A stretch of DNA of 64,000 nucleotides from Polaromonas sp. C04 (GTDB taxonomy: Bacteria; Pseudomonadota; Gammaproteobacteria; Burkholderiales; Burkholderiaceae_C): NCBI RefSeq assembly GCF_002002705.1, contig NZ_MUNS01000029.1, positions 62,001 through 126,000 on the forward strand. Direction: 5' to 3'. This document shows positions 56,160 through 64,000 of the stretch, piece by piece. The position numbers and the translations under genes were made by a program. How positions within the stretch are numbered: position 1 is the first letter of the stretch; each line of letters opens with the position of its first letter. The notes beneath the pieces were generated by a model. It had not been told where the DNA came from. It made no database searches and worked only from the letters and a program-made list of their open reading frames with translations.

Positions 56160-56828
56160 TCAGAACTTGTAGCCCACGGCCACCGTGTAGCTGTTCGGGT
56201 CCAGCCGCATGTCCAGCGTTTGCCCGGTGGAGAGCGTGCCAGTCGTCTTCAGGAAGGTCTTGGTGTAGGACGCGTCCAGATACCATTTCTCGTTCAGGTT
56301 GTACGTTAGTCCCAATTGGAGGGTCGGCGCCCACTTGGACTGGAAGGAAATGGTCGTGGCCGCGCCGCCGGGGCTGGTCAGGCCGGTCAGCACAGCCGTG
56401 CCGTTCGTGTCGTAGAACCGGGCATAGGTCACGCCGGCACCGACGTATGGCCGCAATGTCGCGTCTGGCGCCAGGAAGCGGTACTGCGCGATCAACGTGA
56501 TCGGTATCACCTTGGTCGTGGCGATCGTGCCGACGCCGGCGATGGCGCCCGCGCCCGACACGTCATGCCTGAAGCCGAACCCCAGCGGCACGCTCAGCGC
56601 CACGTTGTCGGTCAGCATGTAATTGACCGCACCGGTGAGCTCCGTATCGCTGTTCACCGTGGCCTGTGAGTTGGGCAGGCTGGGCGCGGTCAGGTTGCCG
56701 CTGCTCACGGAGGGCGCCAGGCGGGTCGCACCGATCTGCGCGCTGAAGGAGCCCGCTTTTTGCGCAAAGGCGCCGCTGGACGCCGCCAGCACGACAGTGA
56801 GGCCAATAAGCTGAAACTTTGTATTCAT
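56160..56828 (-). CDS. OmpW family outer-membrane protein
   Basis: 222-aa beta-barrel protein with a signal peptide cleaved after AFAQ. It has alternating amphipathic strands, the region PYVGAGVTYARFYDTNG and a terminal phenylalanine (YKF) for BAM recognition. OmpW-type eight-stranded barrels take up small hydrophobic molecules. It starts 30 bases after the SGNH lipase stop, so the two are probably one transcript. Confidence 0.9.
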   Translation of the reverse strand: MNTKFQLIGLTVVLAASSGAFAQKAGSFSAQIGATRLAPSVSSGNLTAPSLPNSQATVNSDTELTGAVNYMLTDNVALSVPLGFGFRHDVSGAGAIAGVGTIATTKVIPITLIAQYRFLAPDATLRPYVGAGVTYARFYDTNGTAVLTGLTSPGGAATTISFQSKWAPTLQLGLTYNLNEKWYLDASYTKTFLKTTGTLSTGQTLDMRLDPNSYTVAVGYKF

Positions 56829-56858
56829 GGGTTGCGTCCTGTCTGGTTTTTGTGGTGC

Positions 56859-58109
56859 TTATTGCCAGCCCGCCGCGATCAGCTTGAGCGTGACGTACCG
56901 CGCCAGGAGCTGGTAGCCATAAGGCGTCGGGTGCACGGTGTCGGCATACTGGTAGTGGCTGGTATCGCCAGGGATGGTGCTGGCGGCGGTGCAGGCAATG
57001 GAGCTGCCCGCCAGCGGATTCGCCGGTGATGTCGCGCTGCAAGCCGGCGTGGTTACATTGGTCAGGCTGTATTGAGCGGGGTGCGCCGTCTGGTCCTGCC
57101 CCTGCGTGTAGGCGTCCACAACGAGGACGCCCGACACCCCCGCCAGGTCCGTCTGCAAGGTGGAGTTGAAGGCGGTGATCATGGACGTGCCCAGGGATTT
57201 CGTCGGTGCGTCAAAGGTGTCCCCGAACGGTGTCTGCGTCACATCGGGCAGGTTGACCACCAACACATGTGTGGCCCCTTTGGCCAGTACCAGCGTCTTG
57301 ATGTCGGTGGCCAGCTCGGTCGCCGCCTGCGCCATGCCCGCGACCGCCGCATTGGCCGCGGCATTCGCGGCCGCGGCGCCGCCCGCGAACACCGCGGTTT
57401 GCACGGCGGGGGACCAGCCCGCAAATTGGGCCGCTGCCGCGGCCCCGTTGCCGCCTGCTGCTGCGGCAGAGACGCCATTCAGGTTCATGAAAAAGTCATT
57501 GCCGCCGGCCATCACGGCAACCAGCTCCTTGCCGCTGTAGCTGCCGCCCACATTGCTCAAGTGGGTGTTCATTTGCGTCACGACGGGTACGGCCATGAGT
57601 CCCAGGCCGGCCGCACTCGCCGCGGCATTCGCAGCTGCAGGGTAGCTCGCCGCTGTGGCCGCCGGGTAGCCCGCAGGGCCACCATATGCCTGGTACACCG
57701 CTGCTTGCACAGCAAGGCTGCTCGGACTAAACAGACTGGTCACACGAGAGCTGCCCTGGGCATAGTTGCGACAGTCGGGGAAATTCTGAATAGACGCCCC
57801 CACGAAGCCCGGAAACAGCACGGACGGCAGACCAGTCTGCGCCGGGCAAGGCGTGGGCAGGTTGTATTGCGCGGCAATCAGCTCGGTCCAGTTCTTGGCC
57901 GTGGGCGCATTGACCGTCCATTTGCCGCCACCCACGGCGGCGATGGTGCCGACCTTGTAGGTGCCGATATCGCTGAGGCTGTCGCCAAAAACGACCATTT
58001 GCGTAAAGCCGGTGCTATTGCTCCCCGCAACACCTCCGCCGCCCCCGCCGCAGCTGGCCAGGATGACTGCCGCACTCACGGCGACTAAAGCCCGCGTCCA
58101 TCGTTTCAT
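56859..58109 (-). CDS. SGNH/GDSL-family lipase/esterase lipoprotein
   Basis: 416-aa secreted hydrolase. The lipobox is LASC (Cys20) followed by six glycines. Catalytic blocks: VFGDSLSD with Ser44 (block I), GGND (block III) and DTVHPTPYGY (Asp and His, block V). A long Ala-rich insertion occupies about residues 125 to 250. No autotransporter beta-domain follows. The ATG at 58109 has AAGGAAAG upstream. The promoter region contains a palindrome typical of TetR-family operators. Confidence 0.88.
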   Translation of the reverse strand: MKRWTRALVAVSAAVILASCGGGGGGVAGSNSTGFTQMVVFGDSLSDIGTYKVGTIAAVGGGKWTVNAPTAKNWTELIAAQYNLPTPCPAQTGLPSVLFPGFVGASIQNFPDCRNYAQGSSRVTSLFSPSSLAVQAAVYQAYGGPAGYPAATAASYPAAANAAASAAGLGLMAVPVVTQMNTHLSNVGGSYSGKELVAVMAGGNDFFMNLNGVSAAAAGGNGAAAAAQFAGWSPAVQTAVFAGGAAAANAAANAAVAGMAQAATELATDIKTLVLAKGATHVLVVNLPDVTQTPFGDTFDAPTKSLGTSMITAFNSTLQTDLAGVSGVLVVDAYTQGQDQTAHPAQYSLTNVTTPACSATSPANPLAGSSIACTAASTIPGDTSHYQYADTVHPTPYGYQLLARYVTLKLIAAGWQ

Positions 58110-58124
58110 AGCTTTCCTTCGGTA

Positions 58125-58154
58125 AAAATAGAACGATCGTTCGTTTCTCGACAA
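58125..58154 (-). promoter_or_regulatory. promoter with TetR-type operator in the spacer, ahead of the SGNH lipase
   Basis: Minus-strand -35 TTGTCG (58154-58149), 18-base spacer, -10 TATTTT (58130-58125). The spacer holds the perfect palindrome GAACGATCGTTC (58131-58142), extended on the minus strand as AACGAACGATCGTTC. Such overlap is the standard layout for repression by a TetR-family protein; no tetR-like gene is in the window. Confidence 0.55.
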
Positions 58155-58303
58155 CTATCCTACGTCGCCGGACGATGACAACAGCCGAGGGAAAACGCGG
58201 AGGAACGTGTTGCGCGGCAGAACTTTACCTGGGGCGCTTGCACCAGATGGTGTCGCGCAAGCCTGCGCGGCATGCACTTGCGGGCACACCGGCGCCCTGC
58301 CCT

Positions 58304-59224
58304 CTACAGGCTATTCACGAACGCGATCATCCGCTGGCGCTGCGCCGCATCGGGCAGGCGCCCGCGCATGGCGCCAAGGTTGTCCGCCATGTGGGCCGGG
58401 TCGGAAGTGCCTGGAATGACCGCCGTGACCCGCTCGTCGGCGAGCAGGTACTTGAGAAAGAACTGCGCCCAACTGCCGGCGAAGTCCTGCGCCCAATCGG
58501 GAACCGCTTTGCCGCGCACCGCGCGGAACAGGCGGGCGCGGCCGAATGGCAGGGCCGTCAGCACGCCGGCCTGCACTTCGGCCGCGAGTGGCAGGATGCG
58601 CTCTTGCGCCAGACGGTTGTCGAGCGAATAGTCGACCTGCACGAAGTCAGGCTTCTCGCGCTCCAGCACGGCCTCGAGCGCCGCAAAGTCGCCGTGGTAG
58701 GTGGACGTGATGCCGATGTAGCGGCACAGGCCCTGCGCCTTCCAGGCCTTGAATTGCGCCAGGGATTGCCGCGCATCGCGCACGTTGTGCAGCTGCAGCA
58801 GATCGACCTTTGCCATCTTGAGCCGCACCAGCGAGCGCTGGAGCTCCGCGGCGTCCGGCGCCTCCAGCTTGGTAGCCACGAAGACCTTGGCCTGCAAACC
58901 CGCGCCCGCGATGACTTGGCCGAGCACGCTCTCGGCGTCGCCATAGGTCGAGGCCGTGTCGATCAGCCGCCCGCCCGCATCGACCAGCGCCTGCACCACC
59001 TGCGCCGCCGCGCGCCGGGTCGGCTGGTCGTCGCTGTTGAACACACTGGCCGTGCCCAGGCCCACCACGGGCAGGCGCTCGCCCGTGCCGGGGATGGCGC
59101 GGGTGATGAGGGGTGGCGCCGCACTGGTTTGCGCCAGCGCGGCGTGCGGCAGCAGCGCCGCGGCGGCGAGCGCGCAGGAAAATTCGCGGCGGGTCAGAGG
59201 GGTCGTCATACGGTTCATCGTCAT
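58304..59224 (-). CDS. aldo/keto reductase with Tat signal
   Basis: 306-aa AKR-family oxidoreductase. N-terminal twin-arginine signal TRREFSCALAAAALLPHAALAQ, unusual for a NADPH-dependent family. The catalytic tetrad can be placed in LIDTASTYGDAE (Asp, Tyr), VATKLE (Lys) and LLQLHNVRD (His). C-terminal AVIPGTSDPAHMADNL binds the cofactor phosphate. The start at 59224 overlaps the transporter stop (ATGA), so the two are coupled. Confidence 0.88.
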   Translation of the reverse strand: MTMNRMTTPLTRREFSCALAAAALLPHAALAQTSAAPPLITRAIPGTGERLPVVGLGTASVFNSDDQPTRRAAAQVVQALVDAGGRLIDTASTYGDAESVLGQVIAGAGLQAKVFVATKLEAPDAAELQRSLVRLKMAKVDLLQLHNVRDARQSLAQFKAWKAQGLCRYIGITSTYHGDFAALEAVLEREKPDFVQVDYSLDNRLAQERILPLAAEVQAGVLTALPFGRARLFRAVRGKAVPDWAQDFAGSWAQFFLKYLLADERVTAVIPGTSDPAHMADNLGAMRGRLPDAAQRQRMIAFVNSL

Positions 59225-60507
59225 TCTCCTTGCGCCGGCACAGCCAGCCGGGCCGCACGGCGCTCCTGCGTTCGTCCCAGCGCCGCCGACAGCACCAGCC
59301 AACCGGCCACCACGGGCAGCGCACACAGCGCGATGGCACCGATCTTCAAGCCCAGCGCCTGCACGCTGTCGAACACCCAGCCGTACAACGCGTCGGAGCC
59401 GCGGTAGACCACCACGTCGATCAGGTTCTTCGCCTTGTACTTCTCCTCGCGCCCGACCACGGTGAAGAACACCTGGCGCGCCGGATTGGCGATGGCGAAA
59501 TTCATCCAGCGCTGCACCACCTGGACCACTATCACGACGATCAGGACCGGCATGAGCGTCAGCGCCGCAAAGCCGGCGATGTACACCGCCGGCAGCGCGC
59601 CGGCCGCCACACCGGTGCCAAAGCGCTTGAGCAGTTGCCCGGTGGCGAAGACCTGCGTCGCCAGCGTCAGCAGTCCGACCGCCAGGTCGATGCTGGCGAA
59701 GATGCGCGTCTGCGCGCCGGCGCCATGGACCGTTGCGGCCACCACATGGGCCTGCATGAAATACAGGGTGGTCGCGCCGAACGACAGCAGGCTGACCCAC
59801 GCGGCGACGCCGAGCAGGTAGGGCGAGCGCATCAGCTCGGGCAGCGCGGCGAAGGCGCTGCCGCCCACGCGCCGTTCGCCCTGCTGCGGGCCTTGCGCCA
59901 CGCCCGCGCTGCGCTCGAGCCGGTGCACGCAGAACACCGCAAGCTCCAGAAACACGATGGCGACGATCAGCAGGTTGGCCGGCCCGAGCGGCACCGACAG
60001 CACGATGGTGATCACCGGCCCCAGCAGCCCGCCGGCCGTGCCGCCCGCGCCGATGAAGCCGAACAGGCGCTTGCCCTGCTCGCTCGTGAACAGGTCGGCC
60101 ATGAAGGACCAGAACACGGCCACGGCAAACAGGTTGAACACGCTGACCCACACAAAAAACACGCGCGCCACCAGCACCGGCGCGATGCCCAGCGTCAGCA
60201 ACAGCCAGAACAGCGCGAGGTTGGCGACGAAGAAGTGGTACACGACCGGGATGAAGCGCGCGCGCGGCAACCGCGCCACCAGCGCGCCATAGAGCGGCTG
60301 CGCCGCGAGCAACGTCACAAAGGTCGCGGTGAACAGCCACGGCAGCGCCCTGACCCCGCCCGCGATGCCCATCTGGTCGCGCAGCGGGCGCAGCACGTAG
60401 TAGCCCGCCAGCAGCGCGAAGAAATAGGCGAAAGACCACAGCGCCGCCGCCAGTTCCGCGGGCGTGGCCGGTACCGCCCGCCGCAGCCAGCGCTGGAACC
60501 AACTCAT
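59221..60507 (-). CDS. MFS-type transporter, NTP/NDP-exchange-like subgroup
   Basis: 428-aa inner-membrane protein with about 12 helices. Motifs YYVLRPLRDQMGIAGGVRALPWLFTATF and VFWSFMADLFTSEQGKRLFGFIGAGGTAGGLLGP recall the COG3202 (ATP/ADP translocase-like) subset of MFS proteins found in free-living proteobacteria, whose substrate is not known. It lies between two genes for Tat-exported oxidoreductases. The assignment to the nucleotide-exchange subgroup is from memory of motifs. Confidence 0.8.
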   Translation of the reverse strand: MSWFQRWLRRAVPATPAELAAALWSFAYFFALLAGYYVLRPLRDQMGIAGGVRALPWLFTATFVTLLAAQPLYGALVARLPRARFIPVVYHFFVANLALFWLLLTLGIAPVLVARVFFVWVSVFNLFAVAVFWSFMADLFTSEQGKRLFGFIGAGGTAGGLLGPVITIVLSVPLGPANLLIVAIVFLELAVFCVHRLERSAGVAQGPQQGERRVGGSAFAALPELMRSPYLLGVAAWVSLLSFGATTLYFMQAHVVAATVHGAGAQTRIFASIDLAVGLLTLATQVFATGQLLKRFGTGVAAGALPAVYIAGFAALTLMPVLIVVIVVQVVQRWMNFAIANPARQVFFTVVGREEKYKAKNLIDVVVYRGSDALYGWVFDSVQALGLKIGAIALCALPVVAGWLVLSAALGRTQERRAARLAVPAQGE

Positions 60508-60562
60508 CCGGCAACCTCCGCGCTAGGCGCTGCGGTATTCGCCTTGGGAGCGGCCCGGCGGC

Positions 60563-61321
60563 TCATGGCGGCAGCGACAGCTTCTGCCTGAGTTCGGCCG
60601 CGCTCACCGACTGGCCGTAGCCTGGCCCGCCGCGCTGAAAGCGGCTTGCATCCGCCAGCTTGCCGACCACTACCGGCTCGAAGCCGGCATCGCGCACCAG
60701 TCCCGCGGCAACCAGCAGCGCCGAGGCATCGTCGCCGGCAATCGGGATCGCCATCTTCGGGTCGGGGCGGTTCGCCTCGCGCGCGAGGATCATGTAGGAC
60801 ATGGTGTTGAAGGCGCGCACCAGCCGCGTGCCGGGCAGGTATTTTTGCGAGGTGATGCCGATGCCATCGCGCTCGACCTCGTCGGCGATGGCGCCATCGC
60901 GTGCGCTCACGGCATTGCAGGCATCGAGCACGATCTTGCCCTTGAGCGCATCGGCGTTGTCCCGGCCAATCTGCGGCAGCGCCCCGTAGGGCACGGCAAT
61001 GAGCAGCGCGTCGCCAAAGGCGATCGCCTGGGCCACCGTGCCGGCGCGCGCCAGCGGACCGAGCCCCGCCACCAGTCCCTTGAGTTCATCGGGATGGCGC
61101 GAAGAGAACAGCACCGGATGGCCGGCCTTGACCCACAGGCCACCGACGGTGCTGCCGATATGACCCGAGCCGATGACGCCAACGCGCAGCCTGGCGCCGC
61201 TCGCAGCACCCGCCGTTTGCGCGAGGGCTTGCCGCCCTTGCAGCGCGCCGGCAACGGCCAGGGCGCCGCCCGTAGTAAGCAAGCTGCGGCGGCGGCGGTC
61301 GAAGGGTTCTTGCACAGGCAT
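60563..61321 (-). CDS. NADPH-dependent F420 reductase-like protein with Tat signal
   Basis: 252-aa Rossmann-fold protein. The Tat-like signal is DRRRRSLLTTGGALAVAGAL, cleaved near ALAQ. The dinucleotide-binding motif is VGVIGSGHIGSTVGGLW, with SSRHPDEL after it, the 2'-phosphate-binding style of F420-dependent NADP reductases. Despite the family name the organism is not expected to make F420, so the real redox partner is open. The ATG at 61321 has AGGAGG upstream, and a good sigma70 promoter lies at 61367-61395. Confidence 0.85.
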   Translation of the reverse strand: MPVQEPFDRRRRSLLTTGGALAVAGALQGRQALAQTAGAASGARLRVGVIGSGHIGSTVGGLWVKAGHPVLFSSRHPDELKGLVAGLGPLARAGTVAQAIAFGDALLIAVPYGALPQIGRDNADALKGKIVLDACNAVSARDGAIADEVERDGIGITSQKYLPGTRLVRAFNTMSYMILAREANRPDPKMAIPIAGDDASALLVAAGLVRDAGFEPVVVGKLADASRFQRGGPGYGQSVSAAELRQKLSLPP

Positions 61322-61366
61322 AAAAACCTCCTGGGGATGGCTGCAGAACGGGTAGCGCCAGTCGTG

Positions 61367-61395
61367 GTTATACGGGACACGGCCCACTTGTTCAA
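61367..61395 (-). promoter_or_regulatory. sigma70 promoter for the Tat-oxidoreductase operon
   Basis: Minus-strand -35 TTGAAC (61395-61390), 17-base spacer, -10 TATAAC (61372-61367), about 45 bases before the start of the F420 reductase-like gene. It is close to consensus. Confidence 0.65.
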
Positions 61396-61425
61396 CACAA
61401 GCCCAACCGGAATGCGTCCCGTTGC

Positions 61426-61443
61426 AACGGGACACATGACGGC
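61426..61443. promoter_or_regulatory. 18-bp perfect palindrome upstream of the operon promoter
   Basis: GTCCCGTTGCAACGGGAC, every base symmetric. Its centre is about 74 bases before the expected transcription start, a position suited to an activator. The regulator is not identifiable from the window. Confidence 0.5.
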
Positions 61444-61486
61444 CCAACATCTTTACACCGCGAGACCCACACCGCGTGCAACGCCA

Positions 61487-63787
61487 TCAAGCCATGGCGG
61501 CCTTGACCCGCCCGGGTCGAAACGGCGTGCGGCGCAGGCGCACGCCGATGGCGTCGAAGATCGCATTGCTGATGACGGCCGCGGTCGGGCAGGTCGAAGG
61601 CTCGCCAGCCCCGTTGGGTGGATATTCGGGCCGGTTGTTGACCAATACGATGTCGATCCGGTCGGGGATTTCATCGAAGCGCAAGATCGGATAGGCCTGC
61701 CAGTCGCGGCTGGTGACGTGCGCGCGGTCGAACATGACTTCCTCGTGCAGGGTGCGGCTGATGGACTGGATGACATTGCCCTCGATCTGGTTCTTCAACC
61801 CGTCGGGATTGATCACCTGGCCGCAGTCGTGCGCGACCACCACGCGCTTGACCAGCACCTGGCCGCTCTCGCGGTCGACCGTGACGTCGGCAATGGTCGC
61901 CACGCGGCTGTCATCGCGATTCACCCAGGCGATGCCGCGGCCGTGCGCCAGTTTGCCGCTGCCCTCCCCGTTGGCAGGGGAAGGCCGGCTCTTCCAGCCA
62001 TAGAGATCGGCCGCCGCACGCAGCACATCGATGGCGCGCGGGTCCTTCAGGTACGCCAGGCGAAAGGACAGCGGATCCTGTCCGGCGGCGGCAGCCAGTT
62101 CATCAATGAAGGATTCCATGGCGAAGGTCGTCTCGAACTGCGCCGGCGAGCGCAGCCACGCGGTGAGCAGCGCAACGTGCCCCTCGCCGTGGCAGACCAC
62201 ATCGGCGTTGTCGAACGTATACGCATAGGTGATGGCCGGGCGCCCCTGGCCGGTGCTGCCGATGTCCGGCCCCTTCGCCAGGCTTGCCGCAATCAGGTGC
62301 GTGTTGCTGGTGGTGGGTATCCACATGTGGTGCCGCCATGCCACGACATGGCCCTTGTCGTCCACCGCCCCGGCCAGATCCTGCACGATGGGTGGCCCCT
62401 TTGGCTCCCAGCCGTGCTCGTCCCAGCGCATCCACTGCACGCGCACCGGCCGCCCCACCGCCTGCGACATCAGCGCCGCATCGGCAATCACATGCTCCAG
62501 GCCGTTGCGCCCGTACTGACCGGAGGCTTCCAGCCAGTTCAGTTCGATGTGCTCCGGATCCATGCCAAGGAGCTGGGCCATGTCGCGCCGCGCCTGGTGC
62601 GGCATTTGCGTGCCGGACCAGAACGTGGCGCTATTGCGGCGCACATCGGCCACGGCACACGACGGGCCGATCGAGCCGTGCATCTGGAAGGGCGTCTCGT
62701 AAGTCGCCTTGAGGACCTTCTCGGCCGACGTCAGCGCGCTGTCCACCGAGCCCCGCGCCGCCACCGAAGTATCCCCGCCGGGCTCATGGCGCACGGTGTC
62801 CCAGATTTTTTCCTGCACCGGCAGACCTTGCCAATTGGACCATTTCGCCTGTCCCGCCTGCGGCCCACCGGGATTCAGCCTTGAGCCCAGCTTGTCTGCC
62901 GCCTGGATCGCGCCCCATTCGGTCTCGGCGACAACGCCCAGGAAATTGCCGCGGCGCACGACCTGCACAAACCCGGGGATGTCTTTCAAGCCGCTTTCGT
63001 CGACGCTCACGAGATCGGCCTGCACGCCATAGGGGCGCACGACCCGTCCATGCAGCATGCCGTCCAGCTTCACATCCTGCACATAAGTGAACTCGCCCGT
63101 CACCTTGCCGGGAATGTCTTTTCGGGGTACGGACTGGCCGACCACGGTGTAGCTGGCGGGATCCTTGAGCACGGCGCCGGGCGCGACCTTCATGCTGAAG
63201 GCCGTGCCGCTTGCGCCGATCGTCATGCTCAGCCGCTTGCCGGCCACCAGCTCACCATAGCTGATGGATCGCGCTGGCGCGCCAGTGACGAAGACGCTGC
63301 CGCCTCTGGCGCTCAGCTGGCTCGCGGGCAGCTTGAAATGCGTGGCCGCAAGATCGAGCAGCACCTGGCGCCCGGCCGCCGCCGCGTGACGGATCTGCGG
63401 TCCGGCATAACGCACGGTGCGGCTTCCGTAGGACGGGCCTTGATCGATGGTTTTGGACGTTGTGCCCATAACCACGCTCAGCCGGTCAATCGGAAAATCC
63501 AGTTCTTCGGCCGCAATCTGCGCCAGCGCGATCTCGATGCCCGTGCCGGTGTCGACCTTGCCGGTGAACAAGGTGCCCGTGTTGTCCGGATGAATCGCGA
63601 TCCACGCATCCAGCCTGGCCGCGTCCGGCGGGCCCGCGGCCACATCGCCGGCAGCGGTTTGTGCGATGGCACTCAGCGGATCGGTAAGGCTGAATGCAAT
63701 CAGCAGCCCGCCAGAGGCCTTCACGAAGTTGCGGCGACTCAGCGAAGCGACGCTCGCATCGTGCATCGTGCCCTGTCGTGCGTTCAT
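61487..63787 (-). CDS. iorB: molybdenum hydroxylase large subunit (isoquinoline 1-oxidoreductase beta-like)
   Basis: 766-aa xanthine-oxidase-family catalytic subunit that binds molybdopterin cytosine dinucleotide. The twin-arginine signal SRRNFVKASGGLLIAFS indicates export of the folded enzyme. Motifs are GTGIEIALAQIAAEELDFP, MHGSIGPSCAVAD, EASGQYGRNG and the catalytic-glutamate region GAGEPSTCPTAAVISNAIFDAIG. The start at 63787 has GGGAGG upstream and overlaps the small-subunit stop (ATGA). A short insertion near residue 603 (SPANGEGSG) coincides with an inverted repeat. The true substrate is unknown. Confidence 0.9.
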   Translation of the reverse strand: MNARQGTMHDASVASLSRRNFVKASGGLLIAFSLTDPLSAIAQTAAGDVAAGPPDAARLDAWIAIHPDNTGTLFTGKVDTGTGIEIALAQIAAEELDFPIDRLSVVMGTTSKTIDQGPSYGSRTVRYAGPQIRHAAAAGRQVLLDLAATHFKLPASQLSARGGSVFVTGAPARSISYGELVAGKRLSMTIGASGTAFSMKVAPGAVLKDPASYTVVGQSVPRKDIPGKVTGEFTYVQDVKLDGMLHGRVVRPYGVQADLVSVDESGLKDIPGFVQVVRRGNFLGVVAETEWGAIQAADKLGSRLNPGGPQAGQAKWSNWQGLPVQEKIWDTVRHEPGGDTSVAARGSVDSALTSAEKVLKATYETPFQMHGSIGPSCAVADVRRNSATFWSGTQMPHQARRDMAQLLGMDPEHIELNWLEASGQYGRNGLEHVIADAALMSQAVGRPVRVQWMRWDEHGWEPKGPPIVQDLAGAVDDKGHVVAWRHHMWIPTTSNTHLIAASLAKGPDIGSTGQGRPAITYAYTFDNADVVCHGEGHVALLTAWLRSPAQFETTFAMESFIDELAAAAGQDPLSFRLAYLKDPRAIDVLRAAADLYGWKSRPSPANGEGSGKLAHGRGIAWVNRDDSRVATIADVTVDRESGQVLVKRVVVAHDCGQVINPDGLKNQIEGNVIQSISRTLHEEVMFDRAHVTSRDWQAYPILRFDEIPDRIDIVLVNNRPEYPPNGAGEPSTCPTAAVISNAIFDAIGVRLRRTPFRPGRVKAAMA

Positions 63788-63999
63788 GCTGCACCTCCCT
63801 GCTTCGCGGCACGCTCCACCGCGCGCACGATGCGCATGTGCGTGCCGCACCGGCACAAATTGCCATTCAAGGCATGCTTGATCTCATCGCGGCTGGGCTT
63901 CGGGTTGCGATCGAGCAATGCCTTGGCCGTCATGATCATGCCGTTGATGCAGTAGCCGCACTGCACGGCCTGCTCGTCGATGAACGCCTGCTGCAGCGG
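63784..63999 (-). CDS. iorA: [2Fe-2S] small subunit of the molybdenum hydroxylase, 5' truncated by window edge
   Basis: The last 71 residues of the iron-sulfur subunit; the frame is open to the right edge. It shows the second [2Fe-2S] site: CGYC (preceded by DEQAVQ) and, after the helical spacer, LCRCGTHMRI. The first plant-ferredoxin-type cluster lies outside the window. It delivers electrons from the molybdenum subunit, usually to a cytochrome c. Confidence 0.92.
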   Translation of the reverse strand, partial: PLQQAFIDEQAVQCGYCINGMIMTAKALLDRNPKPSRDEIKHALNGNLCRCGTHMRIVRAVERAAKQGGAA

Positions 64000-64000
64000 G

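Noticed and set aside
58304-60514. One continuous open frame joining the MFS and aldo/keto reductase regions
   Set aside because: Its first half is a shadow frame of the transporter; the reductase has its own start overlapping the transporter stop, so this is not a fusion.
60845-62884. 679-codon plus-strand open frame opposite iorB and the F420 reductase-like gene
   Set aside because: It crosses a promoter region and two good genes and shows no domain.

Overview
The window reads as chromosomal DNA of a high-GC betaproteobacterium of the order Burkholderiales, most likely family Comamonadaceae (Polaromonas / Rhodoferax / Variovorax-like). This is an inference from protein style, from gene neighbourhoods (ilvB-ilvH-ilvC-pssA-leuA; dnaX-ybaB-recR next to ffs; sigma factor-DUF3619-DUF3106-RDD; aat-bpt) and from a short dispersed repeat around the core TTTGATAGCTG. 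No tRNA, rRNA, CRISPR array, prophage or insertion sequence was seen.

Layout. 1-12914 (+): a tightly coupled exopolysaccharide operon of the exosortase A type. It has four glycosyltransferases (the first cut by the window edge), exosortase A fused to EpsI, a nucleotide-sugar dehydrogenase, an asparagine-synthase-like amidotransferase, a CapK-like adenylating enzyme, an O-antigen-ligase-like membrane protein and a polysaccharide deacetylase. 12989-16476: the N-degron transferases aat and bpt, an IclR regulator and a D,D-endopeptidase. 16594-24629 (-): branched-chain amino acid and phospholipid genes (ilvB, ilvH, ilvC, pssA, two different leuA). A leucine leader peptide and attenuator precede the type 2 leuA. 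24935-27344 (+): an ECF-like sigma factor with DUF3619, DUF3106 and RDD proteins. 27404-35967: dgkA, a LOG-family enzyme, a PII protein, nadE, a FemAB-like protein, an alpha/beta hydrolase, and soluble (ppa) and membrane (hppA) pyrophosphatases side by side. 36044-41634: a PLD-family lipoprotein, an exported peroxiredoxin, a metal-dependent hydrolase, an aldehyde dehydrogenase and an SDR. 41703-45456: moaA-mobA-moeA and queC. 45505-48672: rnhA, a methyltransferase, a decayed gloB remnant and mltD. 48733-51560 (-): a nitrate/sulfonate/taurine-type ABC transporter. 51715-55388: recR, ybaB, dnaX, cytochrome b561 and the 4.5S SRP RNA. 55397-64000 (-): an unknown protein, OmpW, an SGNH lipase, and a set of Tat-exported oxidoreductases with a nucleotide-transporter-like MFS protein and an IorAB-type molybdenum hydroxylase.

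The most notable signals are: (1) a leucine attenuator with a 17-residue leader peptide that seems to start at the first base of its transcript; (2) an A9 run in dnaX at the expected gamma/tau boundary, with stop codons immediately after it in both alternative frames; (3) eight copies of a dispersed repeat, several inside reading frames without breaking them; (4) a gloB fossil whose promoter may now drive mltD; (5) an uncharacterised sigma/membrane-protein/LTxxQ-protein operon; and (6) a row of Tat-exported NAD(P)-type enzymes beside a nucleotide-exchange-like transporter, with an 18-bp perfect palindrome upstream.
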